This document shows positions 1 through 10,880 of a stretch of DNA of 64,000 bases, piece by piece (position 1 is the first letter of the stretch; the number at the start of each line of letters is the position of its first letter). Source of the stretch: Chelonoidis abingdonii (lineage: Eukaryota; Chordata; Testudines; Testudinidae); assembly GCF_003597395.2 (NCBI RefSeq), contig NC_133773.1:71138782-71202781 (forward strand), given 5' to 3'. A program made the position numbers and the translations under genes. The notes beneath the pieces were generated by a model. It was not told where the DNA came from, made no database searches, and worked only from the letters and a program-made list of their open reading frames with translations.

Positions 1-952
1 CTGTCCTGAGATCAGAAAAAAACGAACAACAGTTAAGTAGGCCAGACATAAACACAAAGGAATAACATCAAGAAGATCTGCCAAAAGAATTCAGGATGGT
101 TCCCAGGCAACTGACTTCTAAAGTAAAGGCCAAAAAATGGTTGAAAAGATCACATTGAATTCATTTAGTATGGTAAGGAATAAAAAACTTGGAAGTGATC
201 TGACTAGTTCACTGTAGAAACCCTGTCCTCAAAATCTTATAGCATATCTGAAAAGTTAAAGGAATTGGGACAGAACATTGCAGACATGGGAGACATTTAA
301 TAATGTTAGTCCAGCTCAGAAACGCCCAGACTCTAGGATCGAAGACTGATTTCAGTGCCTCAGCTTCTGACTGAATCATCTAGAATTTTTTTTTGAAAAA
401 CCTCTCACTTATTAAATGATACCATAGACAGTTGACCAGCTTCTATAGTGTTTCCCCAGTGGGAAATGCCTTGCAAGGGAAAAGAAAAAAAAAAAAAGAA
501 CTTAGAAATGTTTTTTTATTTTTAGAGTCTTGATAGTTATAAAATCCTCCTTATATGCTGTAATACTGACAGCCTATGTTATTAGTGTAAAAGCAGATAG
601 GATACTCTGTGAACAGCGAAGCACTACGCCAATAGGAGAAACATAGTCGAGTCTCTGGAAGTTGCTGCACATCTTTGTTTGGGTTAAAGAGTCAGCCTTC
701 ATATGGAAAAGAAAAAAAAATGAAAAAGAATGAAGAAAGAGGGACATATATTCATTGTGTTGTGATCTCGTCAGTTCTAACTTACATCACCTTGCTTAAG
801 GTCAGGAGTTGGTATGGTAATTCTCCAAGGAATAATGGTATCTTTTTACTGGTGATTGAATAGGTGGCACTCTTCCCTTTGAGATTTTACTACCCGTGTC
901 TCACATGGTTGTAGGGAGAAGTGTATTTCTGGAGGTACAGTCATTAAGGGAC
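1..952. other. Intergenic, no gene seen
   Basis: AT-rich unique-looking sequence with several short A or T runs. I see no conserved open frame, RNA gene or recognisable repeat. The short frames here have no coding character. It ends at the left target duplication GGGAC of the solo LTR. Confidence 0.6.
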
Positions 953-1754
953 TGTAAACAGGTTGCAGACTCATCACCCGCGGCCTCCTGCTGGTGACTC
1001 TGGGAATTAGCTTGCTTCCAGTGGAGAGCCCCCTCCTGGTGGTGTACCGTCCATTCTTCTGCCCTCTGTTGGTGTCTCTGGACCTGCGTTGCTCCCTGCT
1101 TGGCAGCGTCCTCTTTGAGACCACTGCCCTCCGGCAGTGCCCCTTAGTCTATCTGCACCCCCTTCCGGGGATCGATAATCAGCAGTCCCACATTCCAGCC
1201 ACAAGATGCAACCATGTCCAATCGCCCTCTGTGTCTAATCCCTCTTGGCAGGGCTCTGGCGTGGTATAAAGGTCGCTCCCTACGGCCACTGGCTAGGTGT
1301 ACTGCAAGGAGGGTGGGGGGACCCAGGCTCGCCCTCTACTCTGGGTCCCGGCCCAGGGACCCTCTGGCGTCAGCCTTGCTGTCCTCCTCCTTTTCCCCTC
1401 CTCAGTCTGTTTCTCTGGGCCATTTCCCCTATGGCCCCTTGCACCCGCTAGGTCCTTCCCCTCAGGCCCTGCAGTCTGGCGTCTAGGGGCTGAGGCTAGA
1501 GCCTTCTGGCCTCCCTGAGCCTGCCCAGCACTGCACTGTCCGCGGTGCTAGTCTCCCCCTTTCGAGACTGACCTTCCCCCATCAAAGGCCTGGGACAGAC
1601 TGACTGCTCCTGCTGGGCAGCCTTTATATACATCTGAGCCTGGCTCTGATTGGTTCCCTCCAATTTGGGCCCTGATTGGCTCACAACAAGCCCTTTTCTG
1701 ATTGGCTCCCTGTCTGCCACAGCCCATTCTCACAGGGAGTGGGGCCCCACTACA
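953..1754 (-). mobile_element. Solo LTR with perfect 5-bp target duplication
   Basis: The element runs from TGTAAACA to CCACTACA and is flanked on both sides by GGGAC (948-952 and 1755-1759), the signature of LTR retrotransposon or endogenous retrovirus insertion. Read on the minus strand it begins TGTAGTGGGGCC, has three CCAATCAG-type boxes and then a TATATAAAGG box near 1624, so the U3 promoter lies on the minus strand. No internal region or second LTR is present, so it is a solo LTR of about 800 bp left by recombination. A GC-rich block near 1306-1362 is shared with the copies at 23829-24520 and 47342-48049. The class (Gypsy or ERV) is not resolved. Confidence 0.85.
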
Positions 1755-1909
1755 GGGACATAAAAATAAGGTTCTGACTGGGGCTGGTTGCAAACCAGAA
1801 TTTCCATTCCATGGGAAATTCCAACATTTCAAAATTTGGGAAACAAAAATGCTGAAGAATTTCCATTTGAGACTCTGATTATGTTTCTTTTTAATAGTAT
1901 TGTTTCATT

Positions 1910-1993
1910 GATTCCAAGACTAGAAGAGACTACTGCGATCATCTAGTATGATCTCCTGTATAAAACAGGCCACAGAACTTCCCAAAACAGTTC
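1910..1993 (-). mobile_element. CR1 LINE 3'-end fragment
   Basis: The segment reads as the reverse complement of a CR1 3' end: 'gatcatctagtatgatctcc' and 'ggccacagaacttccc' match the familiar amniote CR1 tail. It is a short, diverged, non-coding remnant directly followed by a Penelope-like fragment. Confidence 0.75.
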
Positions 1994-2011
1994 CTCACTT
2001 CATTTAGTTTT

Positions 2012-2106
2012 AGAGAGACAAGGTGGGTGAGGTAATATCTTTTATTGGACCAACTTCTGGTGGTGAAAGAGACATGCTTTCAAGCTACACAGAGCTCTTC
2101 TTCATG
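2012..2106 (-). mobile_element. Penelope-like terminal fragment
   Basis: The stretch 'gacaaggtgggtgaggtaat' followed by 'cttttattggaccaacttct' and 'agctacacagagctcttctt' is a widespread amniote repeat end of Penelope-like type. On the minus strand it holds a decayed hammerhead-like layout: GAAGA, a stem from agagct and agct, then GAAA. The first core box is not a good CUGAUGA, so ribozyme activity is not claimed. Confidence 0.55.
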
Positions 2107-3417
2107 TGGTTTTGACTTTTATATCATTAAAATGTTAAGTATGATATATGAACTGTATTAAATACATACATACCATAGTAATATTTAAATAAATATTTTA
2201 TATAATATAAAAATCAAAAACTAAACAAATCAATGTTCTGACATTGTCAGAACATTTAGATTTTTTCCTGTTAATAAGTTTAATCAAAATTGACATGTTG
2301 CTGCAAAATATTTCAAAAATGAATTTCTTCCAAATTTCTCGAAAGAAAAACTGCTCTGTCAAAAAATTTTCAACCACCTCTACTTCTGACCACTTATGTT
2401 TAATAAAGATTCAGTGATGCTTTTCCTGAGAGCACAGCTAATAATTCTAGAGCACAGGTAAATTCCAGTTTGAGCCATTATAGTGTCCTAGAGCCACTGG
2501 AATACATACAAGCCCCCCATGAATGTGATTTAACTAGGTCATATCTTTATTAAGTTAACACTGTTAAGGTAACACTGGGAAACGGTTTGGCAATAACCAT
2601 GTCCAGTGCAGGTCAACTTTCTTTCTGTAATCCAGGGCACAGCTTCTCTCAGCCCTGCCCCTTCCAAACTTTTAACTTGGTCCAGCACCATTGCTGGGAC
2701 TTGACTGTCCTGCACTCATAAGAAGTGTGAGAATAAATGGGTGACATGGAATGATTCCTCGCTGTACCTGACATTAGCAACCCCAACCCCATTTAGGGGA
2801 TGTCCTCCCCTACTCCTGCGTCCAGTTCTGGCTTGTTCAGGAACTGCATCCCAAAGTAAACTAATACCTGCACTGGACACATGCAAAGTTGCAACATTCT
2901 GAACAACTCATAATCTAACCTTAACAGCAGGCCCCTGGACTGCTTAGTGGGAAGGCAACCTCCCATCTCAGGCCAGTCTGCTAGTGAGAGACAGTTTCTT
3001 TCCTAGCCCCCAAATGCCCACAGCATGATGCCCATGACTCAGCAAGGCTCCCATAAGGATATACAGTCCTGCTCTCATCCTGAAGTAGGAGCTCTTTTTG
3101 CTCTGGGCACAGAATGGCAACCTAGGCAGACTTATAAGTCCTCCTCTCAGGTGCATAGGAACCAATGGGCTTCTATCCAGCTGATCAGCCAATGACTTCT
3201 CTTTTCCCCTCCCCAAGCCCATGAGGAGGGGAAGAAAAAAGTGGGTGGCAATCCTTAAAGGAGCCTACAGATTCCCTTTCCCTTGTTGGCTCAGACAAAA
3301 TCTTCCACCTCTAAGGGAGGGCATTTTGTGTATCAAATCATTCCCTTCAGTTTCAGTTGGATGTGGTATTCTTCCAAATAAAAGTGTTGGTAAAAATGTA
3401 AGTGGTTTATTATTGTT

Positions 3418-3545
3418 AGAGTGAGACAGAAGAAGAAAGAGGAGAGAAAAATGAAAGTAAGAAGGTAGCAAAAAGAAAGGAGAAAGACTGTAAAATAACA
3501 GGACAGGAGACAGCAAAAGAGAGAGAAAGGAGAGAATGAGACATG
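3418..3545 (+). repeat. Purine-biased tract
   Basis: About 130 bp are strongly enriched for A and G on the plus strand (runs such as agaagaagaaagaggagag), with only scattered pyrimidines. It explains the pyrimidine-coded leucine/serine-rich frames on the minus strand, which are not genes. Confidence 0.7.
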
Positions 3546-3613
3546 AATGGGGAAAATGTAGAGATTTTACAGACTGTAAATCCCCAAAGAAATATGGGGA
3601 AATGTGTAACTAT

Positions 3614-3672
3614 TCCATCATGTTTTTCATTTGTGCCATTAAACTTTCCAGTTCTACCTCCAGTGAAGTCAA
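3614..3672 (+). repeat. Direct repeat, copy 1
   Basis: A stretch of about 60 bp containing 'atcatgtttttcattt' and 'cagttctacctccagtgaag' recurs at 4265-4323 in the same orientation with roughly seven mismatches. The family is not recognised. Confidence 0.75.
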
Positions 3673-4003
3673 TTATTTGCAGAAGGCAGTTAATCTGCAA
3701 AGGGAATTTTAGGTTGTTTACCAGCTATAACTTCTGTGCTGCCTTTGGCAGTGCTGTTTTTGAGTTGCCTCAGTTTTTGTAAATTTTAATTAGTATTTGG
3801 CAGCACCATTGCTGCTGCCATGTTATCAAAATATGCAAGCATCAATGTACTTTTAGTTATACAGCTTCTCTGATTACAGGAGATTACAACATCTGACAGA
3901 GGCACAGCAATGGCATTGCCTCATGATAAGTAAGGATGAAAACAAGATTTGAAGAAAGAGTTGCACTGGGGACACCACCATGTTAGCATTAAAAATGAAG
4001 CAC

Positions 4004-4096
4004 ATGATCTTGCACATGCTTAACTTTATATATGTAAATATTCTCCATCGACTACAATGGGACTATTCAGATATACGTTTGCAGGATCAGGAAGTG
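4004..4096. mobile_element. Amniote palindromic MITE fragment
   Basis: The segments 'cacatgcttaacttta', 'ctacaatgggactattc' and 'tgcaggatcagg' match a common short amniote inverted-repeat element whose arms carry 'gcacatgcttaa' and 'caatgggactact'. The copy is diverged and the superfamily is not determined. Confidence 0.5.
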
Positions 4097-4264
4097 CTGA
4101 ATGAAGGTGGAGAATTATCCAATACTATAAATATCTTCCTGGCTGGGTAAGAGGGGGGAAAAGTAGTATGTGAAGAGTATTGTCCTTAATATGGTCAGTA
4201 CTTTTTGGAATTTTCCCAATCAGACTCATAGGGTGGAGTTTATTTTTGAACCATTTCACAGGAT

Positions 4265-4323
4265 TCTATCATGTTTTTCATTTGAGCCATTAGGCTCTTC
4301 AGTTCTACCTCCAGTGAAGTCAG
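4265..4323 (+). repeat. Direct repeat, copy 2
   Basis: Second copy of the 60-bp segment at 3614-3672, about 650 bp downstream in the same orientation. Similarity stops abruptly on both sides, so it is either a small local duplication or two fragments of an unlisted repeat. Confidence 0.75.
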
Positions 4324-5794
4324 TCTGGATCACATTTAATCAGACTTTTCATGCCATATCTGGACATCTGAGTTACAGATTGATACAGCCAGACCAGACA
4401 AAGAATGGCATGTGTTGTCTATGGCTCCAAGGAATGAGGAATATGGCTTATCAGCCTTGATTTTGCCCATTCTGACATTGTTATTTCTCACTTATGGTTC
4501 CTGACCACAGCTCTAATCACACAAGTTGTGTCTAGGATCATCATAATATAACTTCCTCTCCTGGAAGGATAACTGTAACAAGGCCCAAATACTTCATTCT
4601 CCTCCACAAAATTTGTTTTTTTTAAGAGTTGATTATTATTTTGTTATCTACTACACACAAACATACCAAATGTAGCGTTAACAGGGTAATTTTAAATAAG
4701 TGACTAGCATACATTTTCTTACCTTAACTTGCAAAGATATCTAAAGCATTTTTACTTTCTATTTTCCTGCTGTAGTTAAGACACTGGCAATGTAAATATC
4801 TGCCTTTTATTTCTCAGCAGGTGGTTAAAGCATGGCTTTTGTGGTTATTTTAAAGGTCATCTTCATCAGGTGACATTAAAGAAAATAATCGTTCACAGAT
4901 GTTTGTTTCCATAGCAGAGTGCAGAGAATCCACCAGAATGTTACTGTGTATTTGTTACCTTTTAGGGAGCTTTTATTATTTAGCTGTCATCATTAAAAAT
5001 TCAAAGCAATGGAGTGGTGAGGCAAGCTTGAATAGTTTTTTCACTCGTTTATGGCTAAACAGTTGTGCTGGAAAGAAAAAAGGAGAGGTTGCCCTTAGGA
5101 ACAATCATCTTTAGGTTCTCTAACAGCTGCAAAATTTGATAAAAAAAATTACACATTCTTGTGATAATTCTTCTGTCAACTTTATCTGGGAAAACAGAGT
5201 AATTATGAGAAATGGCAAAGAGGAAACCACTTGAATAGCATATTAATTAAAATAGCTGTATTGGGACTGATGGATGATCTTAAACTTCTTAATTGTTGGC
5301 TTTAGAAATACTTTACAGGAGGCTTAGGTATAGAGCAAGGCTAGGCCAGCATCAGGCTAATTTTGCAGCTATATCTCTTGGATTTCGAGTAACATTTTTG
5401 GCATCAGTGAACATTTTACTCTAGTTACACCAGTCTTGCAGAAATGCCCCAAATACATCAGAATAATGTCATCACTTTGAGACAAAGAACATTTTCTGGA
5501 GTTATACACAATATTGATCTGCTATATCTGTTTTGTTGCCAGAGTTCACAGTTTGCTAAAGGAGCTGAAAGAGATCAGAGACTAATTTAGTATTTTGCTT
5601 CCATTGCATTTTATTTCCCTTTCACTATTGGCTTCTGTTCTTACACTTGAAACTAAAGGTAATAAACATTTGAAAACATAAGGCCCTCATTCAATGAACT
5701 TCTGTGCTGCATAAGCACTCAGATGTCCAAAAGATCACAGATCCTGTTTCCAATGGAAGCTAAACTATTCAACGGAAAATCTAATTTGCTGCAC

Positions 5795-5937
5795 AATAAA
5801 GCAAAATTGTTTGGAGGAAAATTCCTTCCCGACCCCAAATATGGCGATCAGCTAAACCCTGAGCATGTGGGCAAGACTCACCAGCCAGCACCCAAGAAAG
5901 AATTCTCTGCAGTAACTCAGTTCCCATCCATCAATTG
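5795..5937 (-). mobile_element. CR1 LINE 3' UTR fragment
   Basis: Reverse complement of a turtle-type CR1 3' untranslated region: 'aggaaaattccttcccgacc', 'atatggcgatcagctaaacc' and the following 'gagcatgtgggcaagactca' are recognised. It abuts an oppositely oriented CR1 interior that begins near 5944, giving an inverted CR1/CR1 junction at the edge of the low-quality block. Confidence 0.75.
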
Positions 5938-5943
5938 ATGGGT

Positions 5944-8575
5944 GAACTGTACTGAAATAAGAAAGTGACGGAATAGATAAGACGGAGTCTGTCTGGGTAA
6001 AATCACGCTGGTAAAAAGCTACTAGAGCTTCCCTGAGATAGTCCTTGGTGTTGCTACAGACCGCTCGGGATCTGATTTGATATGGAATAGAGACTCTCTT
6101 TATGTCTTTAATGAAGTAAACACAAGGGGAAATGTTGATTTATGGGAGACTTTCAATCTCGCCGGACTATAGACTGGAGGACGAACATTGCAAGAATAAT
6201 AGGGGTCAGAATTTTTCTGGATGGTGAATAGCGGATGGATTCTTCATCAAGAGTTAAGTAACCTACGAGAGGGATGCCATTTTAGATTTGGTTTTGGTGA
6301 GTAGTGAGGACCTCGATAAGAAATGAGTGGTAGGGACACCTTGGTTCGAGTGATCATAGAGCTGTTCAATAAATTAGATGGAAGGATAACAAAACGTAAA
6401 TCTGGGATTAGGCGTTATTTGACTTCCAGGGCTAATTTTATAAGAGTTAAGGAAATTAGTTTAGGGACCAGTGATTGGCGGAGGAAACTCTGGATTTAAA
6501 TGCGGAGGGAGGCCTGGAATTGCTTTACGTCGCAGCTGCGAAAACTGTCGAGCCTGCCATCCCCAAGAAAGGGAAAAAACCATGGCGGGAGTTTGTACGG
6601 CAGAGCTGGATGAGCAGCAACTCAGAGAGGGGATAGGAAAAAGCAGAAAGCTTACAGGGAGCTGGAAGAAGGCGGGATTAGCAAGGGAAGCTACTTAGTG
6701 AAGGTAGAAACGGTAGGATAAAGTGAGAAGGCTAAAAAGGCAGCGTAGAAACTGGACCTTGCGAAGGGAATCAAAACCAATAGTAAAAAGGTTCTACAGC
6801 CACATCTTATAATAAATAGAAGAAAACAAAGAAAGAAGAAGTGGGGCCGCTATACCGCTAGGATGGAACGGAGGTTAAGATACCTAGGCATGGCCCAAAT
6901 ATCTAAATAGTACTTGCCCTCGGTCTTAATAAGACTAAGTGAGGAAGTTTAGGGACGATGGAGGATGACAAACGGAAATGTGGATATGAGGTGGATATAT
7001 ACTCGGCATCTGAGGCTAGAGGGCCAACTTGACAGCTTACAATGGGACAAAATAAGGAACCGCGACAATCTCCACCCGAGGATAATAAAGGAACTGGCGC
7101 GGAAATTGCCGAGCCCGTTAGCGAGAATTTAAGCGATCGGTAACTCGGGGTGGTGCCGTACGACTGGAGAATGCCACCTAGTTCCTATTTTTAAGACAGG
7201 GAAAAAGTGATCCGCGGTAATTATACGGCCTGTTAGCTGACGTCTGTTCGTGTTAGGTCTTGAAAAATTTTAAGGGAGAAAGTAGTTAAGAATTGAGCTC
7301 AATGGTAATTGGGACGAAATTGGCAACATGGTCTTACTCAGGAATCGTGCCAAACCAACCTATCTCTCTTTGAGAAGGTGACGGATTACTCAACAAGGAA
7401 CATGCGGTAGATCTAATTATACCTCGATTTCAGTAAGGCGTTTGACACGGTTCGCATGGAACTGTTCAAGTAAATGAAAGATGGGGATGAATGTGAAAGT
7501 TGTAAGGTGGATAAGGAAGGTAAGGGGTAGACTCCAGCAGTCCGTACTGAAGGGTGAACTGTCAGGCTGGAAGGAGGTTACTACGGAGTCCCTCAAGACG
7601 GTTTGTGGACCGATCTATTAACCTATTTACTTACTTGACCTTGGCATCAAAGAGCGGGAATCGTGTTAATTAAGTTTGCGGATGACACAAGCTGGGGGTA
7701 TGCTAAACGGAGAAGGACCGGGAATACTATTCAGGAAGACTGGACCACCTTGTAAACGGAGTATATCAGTATAGAGATAAATAATAATAGTGAAAAGTGC
7801 AAGTCATCACTGTAGGACTTAATAATAAGAAATCTTAAGATATAACGTTGGGGACGCATCAGTTTGGAAACGACGGAGGAGGAGAAGGACCTTGGGGTAT
7901 TGGTTGATAGCAGATGACTATGAGCCGCCAATGTTATATGCGCGTTAAAAAAGCAAATGCGGTTTTAGATGCATCAGGCGAGGGTATTTCCAGCAAGGAG
8001 AAGGAGGTGTTATGCGTTATATACGGCGCGGTGAAGACCCCACTTGGAATTTGTGTGCAGTTCTGGGTCCGCCATGTTTAAGAAAGGATGAATTCAAACT
8101 GGAACAAGGTTCAGAGACGGGCTACTAGGATGACCGAGGATGGAAAATCTGGCCTTATGAAAGGAGAACTCGAAGAGCTTGGCTTGTTTAGCCCTGGCAA
8201 AAAGAAGGCTCGGGGGGATATGCTGCTCATATATAATATTATCAGGATTAACGTAGGGAGCGAGAGGAATTATATTTAAGTTTGTACTAATTGTAGCACG
8301 AGGAACGAATGGTAACATAACTGGTATTACGGAAGTTTAGACTTGAAATCAGATGAAGGTTTTTAACCATCTAGGGGGAGTGAAGTTCTGGAACGGCCTT
8401 CCGCAGGGAAGTATGGGGCAAAAGGAACTTTATCTGGCTTTAAGACTAAGCTTGATTAAAGGCTATTGGAGGGGATGTTATGATGGGATAAGTTTTAAAT
8501 TTGGGCAATTGATTTGGATTATCGGCAGATAAGTCTGCTCAGTGGTCTGTGAGGGGAGTTTGGATGGATCGGAAG
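5944..8575 (+). pseudogene. CR1 LINE, endonuclease-RT part and 3' UTR, heavily broken
   Basis: Remnant of the CR1 ORF2 polyprotein (AP endonuclease plus reverse transcriptase) and 3' UTR, up to the N gap. Readable pieces in order are: endonuclease text around 5973-6300 (ESVWVKI-like, then 'PTREG'-like); RT motif A, DFSKAFDTV, near 7420-7450; RT motif C, FADD, near 7675-7686; and the C-terminal KVQRRATRM and ELGLFSPGKK segments at 8100-8210. The frame changes constantly through one-base indels. Many changes look random rather than like CpG decay, and CpG is plentiful, so part of the damage is probably sequencing error. Its first 180 bp duplicate 10689-10880. Confidence 0.75.
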
Positions 8576-8864
8576 NNNNNNNNNNNNNNNNNNNNNNNNN
8601 NNNNNNNNNNNNNNNNNNNNNNNNNNNNNNNNNNNNNNNNNNNNNNNNNNNNNNNNNNNNNNNNNNNNNNNNNNNNNNNNNNNNNNNNNNNNNNNNNNNN
8701 NNNNNNNNNNNNNNNNNNNNNNNNNNNNNNNNNNNNNNNNNNNNNNNNNNNNNNNNNNNNNNNNNNNNNNNNNNNNNNNNNNNNNNNNNNNNNNNNNNNN
8801 NNNNNNNNNNNNNNNNNNNNNNNNNNNNNNNNNNNNNNNNNNNNNNNNNNNNNNNNNNNNNNNN
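8576..8864. other. Assembly gap (289 N)
   Basis: An uninterrupted run of N. Frames crossing it are artefacts. Sequence quality is poor for more than 2 kb on each side. Confidence 0.99.
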
Positions 8865-9755
8865 GTCTATATGAAGGAGCCATGGCACTCAGGGATCGCA
8901 CGAACAGCTTGCAGCGGCACCAGGAGCCACGCGTAACAGGACTGCTAGACAGGTTTTCTGGGAACGTTCTCAGGGGAGGTTCCAAGGAGACTATAGAGCA
9001 GAGAAAGCCAACAAAGCCAGAAGGGGGGGGCAGGGGTTCTGCCAGCAGCCCAGGCCCTTGATTGGTGTCCCGTGTGCGGTCTGTGAGCTTGAACGCCAGG
9101 CACAGGTTGGAAGGCATGAGGAGACAGATGGGTAGCAGGCAGAATGCACTGAGATACGGATGGCGGTAGCTGTGCAGTACATGGTCCGTGGAAGGGGGCA
9201 CTGAAGGAGTTTGTTGCATGAAGTGCCGCTGATAGAACTGCTGGAAGAAAAGATAAGAGCGACTGGCGATTGCAGGTGGCAAACTCTGGCTGAGTTTAGC
9301 AAGGGTTTGAGCAGATGATGGAACAGACATGTATGGAGCACAGGGATAAGCTTCAGACGAGCAGACTGTGATAGAGCAGGACGAAGAATTCTGAGAGCTG
9401 CTGGGTGATGAAAGTGGAGGTGGAATGCGTGTGACATAGGATGATATCACGGCAGAGAGAAATAGACGGGCCAGCGACGGAGAAAGTCAGAACTCAGGAA
9501 CAAGGTTTGGTGAGTTGAAAATGGAAGATGGGAGCACAGCAGTGTGCTCGTCTGAAGGAGAGGAGGGCAAGGAAAAAAGAGGTTCGAGCGGCTTAGTCTC
9601 TGCAGAAAGAGGGGAGGAGTCAATGGAGTCGACACCCGAGGTATGAGCCCTAGGCAGGATTGCGAGGTCGAAGAGCGAATCGAGAGGGCTTGCGCCAGCG
9701 GGCTGCAGGGATGACTGTGAGAATCACACTGTGCCGCCCAGAAAGGCAAGATCCT
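8865..9755. other. Unrecognised GC-rich, low-quality sequence
   Basis: Right flank of the gap. The minus strand is rich in proline, serine and leucine codons and stays open for a long way, but with no domain I recognise. The stretch at 8871-8952 resembles 11262-11333 in inverted orientation. It may be upstream CR1 sequence or another repeat; I do not assign it. Confidence 0.35.
8871..8952 (-). repeat. Inverted repeat partner of 11262-11333
   Basis: On the minus strand this reads 'ctagcagtcctgtt', 'ggctcctggtgccgctgc' and 'ggctccttcat' in order. The plus strand at 11262-11333 has nearly the same words in the same order, separated by small indels. Confidence 0.6.
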
Positions 9756-10880
9756 CGTGATTGAGACTCTTTACATAGAAGAATAGACAGGCCCGGTAAC
9801 TAGACCAGAAATCCGGGAGAACGAGAAGGGTGTGCTGTCTGCCGTGGCTAGGTACACGGATTGATCTGGAGGCTGAAAAGGATCGAGCGGGAAAGAATCC
9901 GTGATTGTCGCTTCATGGGGAGACGAATGATACGCTAGTCACTCGCTGGACTGTATCAAGGAGGACTATGTCAGACTGGGGAAGACGCTCAAGGACAATC
10001 GAGGCTCTAGGTGATCTTCAGTGGGATTCTGCGTGTTCCTAGGCGCGGGCGACGAAAGGAGCGACAAGATTATGATGATAACATATGGCTCAGGCTAGTG
10101 GTGCTATAAGGAGGCTTTTGGGATTGTACAGTCATTGGGAATCGTTTACGGACAGCACGACTGGTTCGCTCAGGATGGACTTCATCATAAGCGAAGGAGG
10201 GAAATAGATTCTAGGATGCGAGCTGCCGACCTTCATTAAGAGAGCTTTTAAACTAGGAAGTTGGGGGATGATAGGTTGGGAGATGTTCAGAGATCTCACG
10301 ACCGAGGAATTTACCTGGAGAGGACGATAATACGAAGTGGGGAGGGAGTATCCCTTGGTGGACAAAGAATTGACCCAGGAGGAAAAAGGGAGTTGAAACT
10401 AGCCAAGTGAATGTGGTGGTAGAAGTCTGTGCACGACGAGGGGAAAGAAGTCACTAATGACAAACGTCAAAAATTAAAATCTGTATACTAATGCGAGGAG
10501 CCTAGGAACAATGGAGAACTGGAGCTACTGGTGAAAAGGAAGTGAAACCGGATATTATAGGGTAACGCGAAACCTGGTGGAATATATCATGACTGGAGTA
10601 CGGGTATTGAAAGGCTATGTGCGTGTCTTAGACAAAAACAAGGAAAAAGGCCAAAGGTCGCGTGGAGTAGCCTTGTACATCAATGATGGGATAACTGTAA
10701 ATGAACATAAGCAGTGATGGATAGATAAGACGGAGTCTGGTCTGGGTAAAGATCACTGCGGGTAAAAAAAGCCTACTAAGAGCTTCCCTGAGATAGTCCT
10801 TGGGTGTGCTACAGACGCCTGGGATCTGATTTGGATATGGAATAGAACTTCCATTATATGTCTTTAGATGAAAAACACAA
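9756..10880 (+). pseudogene. CR1 LINE, ORF1 to endonuclease start, broken
   Basis: The 5' half of a CR1 element. 9830-10260 matches the ORF1 esterase-like region of turtle CR1 in my memory (words such as 'gtgtgctgtctgccg', 'cagtgggattctgcgtgttc', 'ggctataaggagg'-like text). The stretch 10440-10710 encodes the start of the ORF2 endonuclease in fragments (TNARSLGN, KPDIIG, ETWWN, RGVALYINDGI). It stops abruptly at about 10880, so it is truncated at the 3' side, whereas CR1 copies are normally 5' truncated. The final 190 bp overlap the start of the CR1 part at 5944, which suggests the two parts belong together in the order 9756-10880 then 5944-8575. Confidence 0.7.

Larger units (their letters stand above)
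2107..5794. other. Intergenic, no gene seen
   Basis: Apart from the purine-rich tract, the direct repeat pair and a MITE fragment listed separately, I see no gene. Open frames are short and overlap on both strands without coding character. Confidence 0.55.

Noticed and set aside
3265..3700. Leucine/serine-rich minus-strand frames resembling membrane proteins
   Set aside because: They are produced by the purine-biased tract on the opposite strand.
5723..5938. 71-codon plus-strand frame
   Set aside because: It overlaps an antisense CR1 3' UTR, which is non-coding.
8539..9450. 303-codon minus-strand open frame
   Set aside because: It runs through the 289-bp N gap, where unknown codons cannot be stops, and through poor-quality sequence with no recognisable domain.
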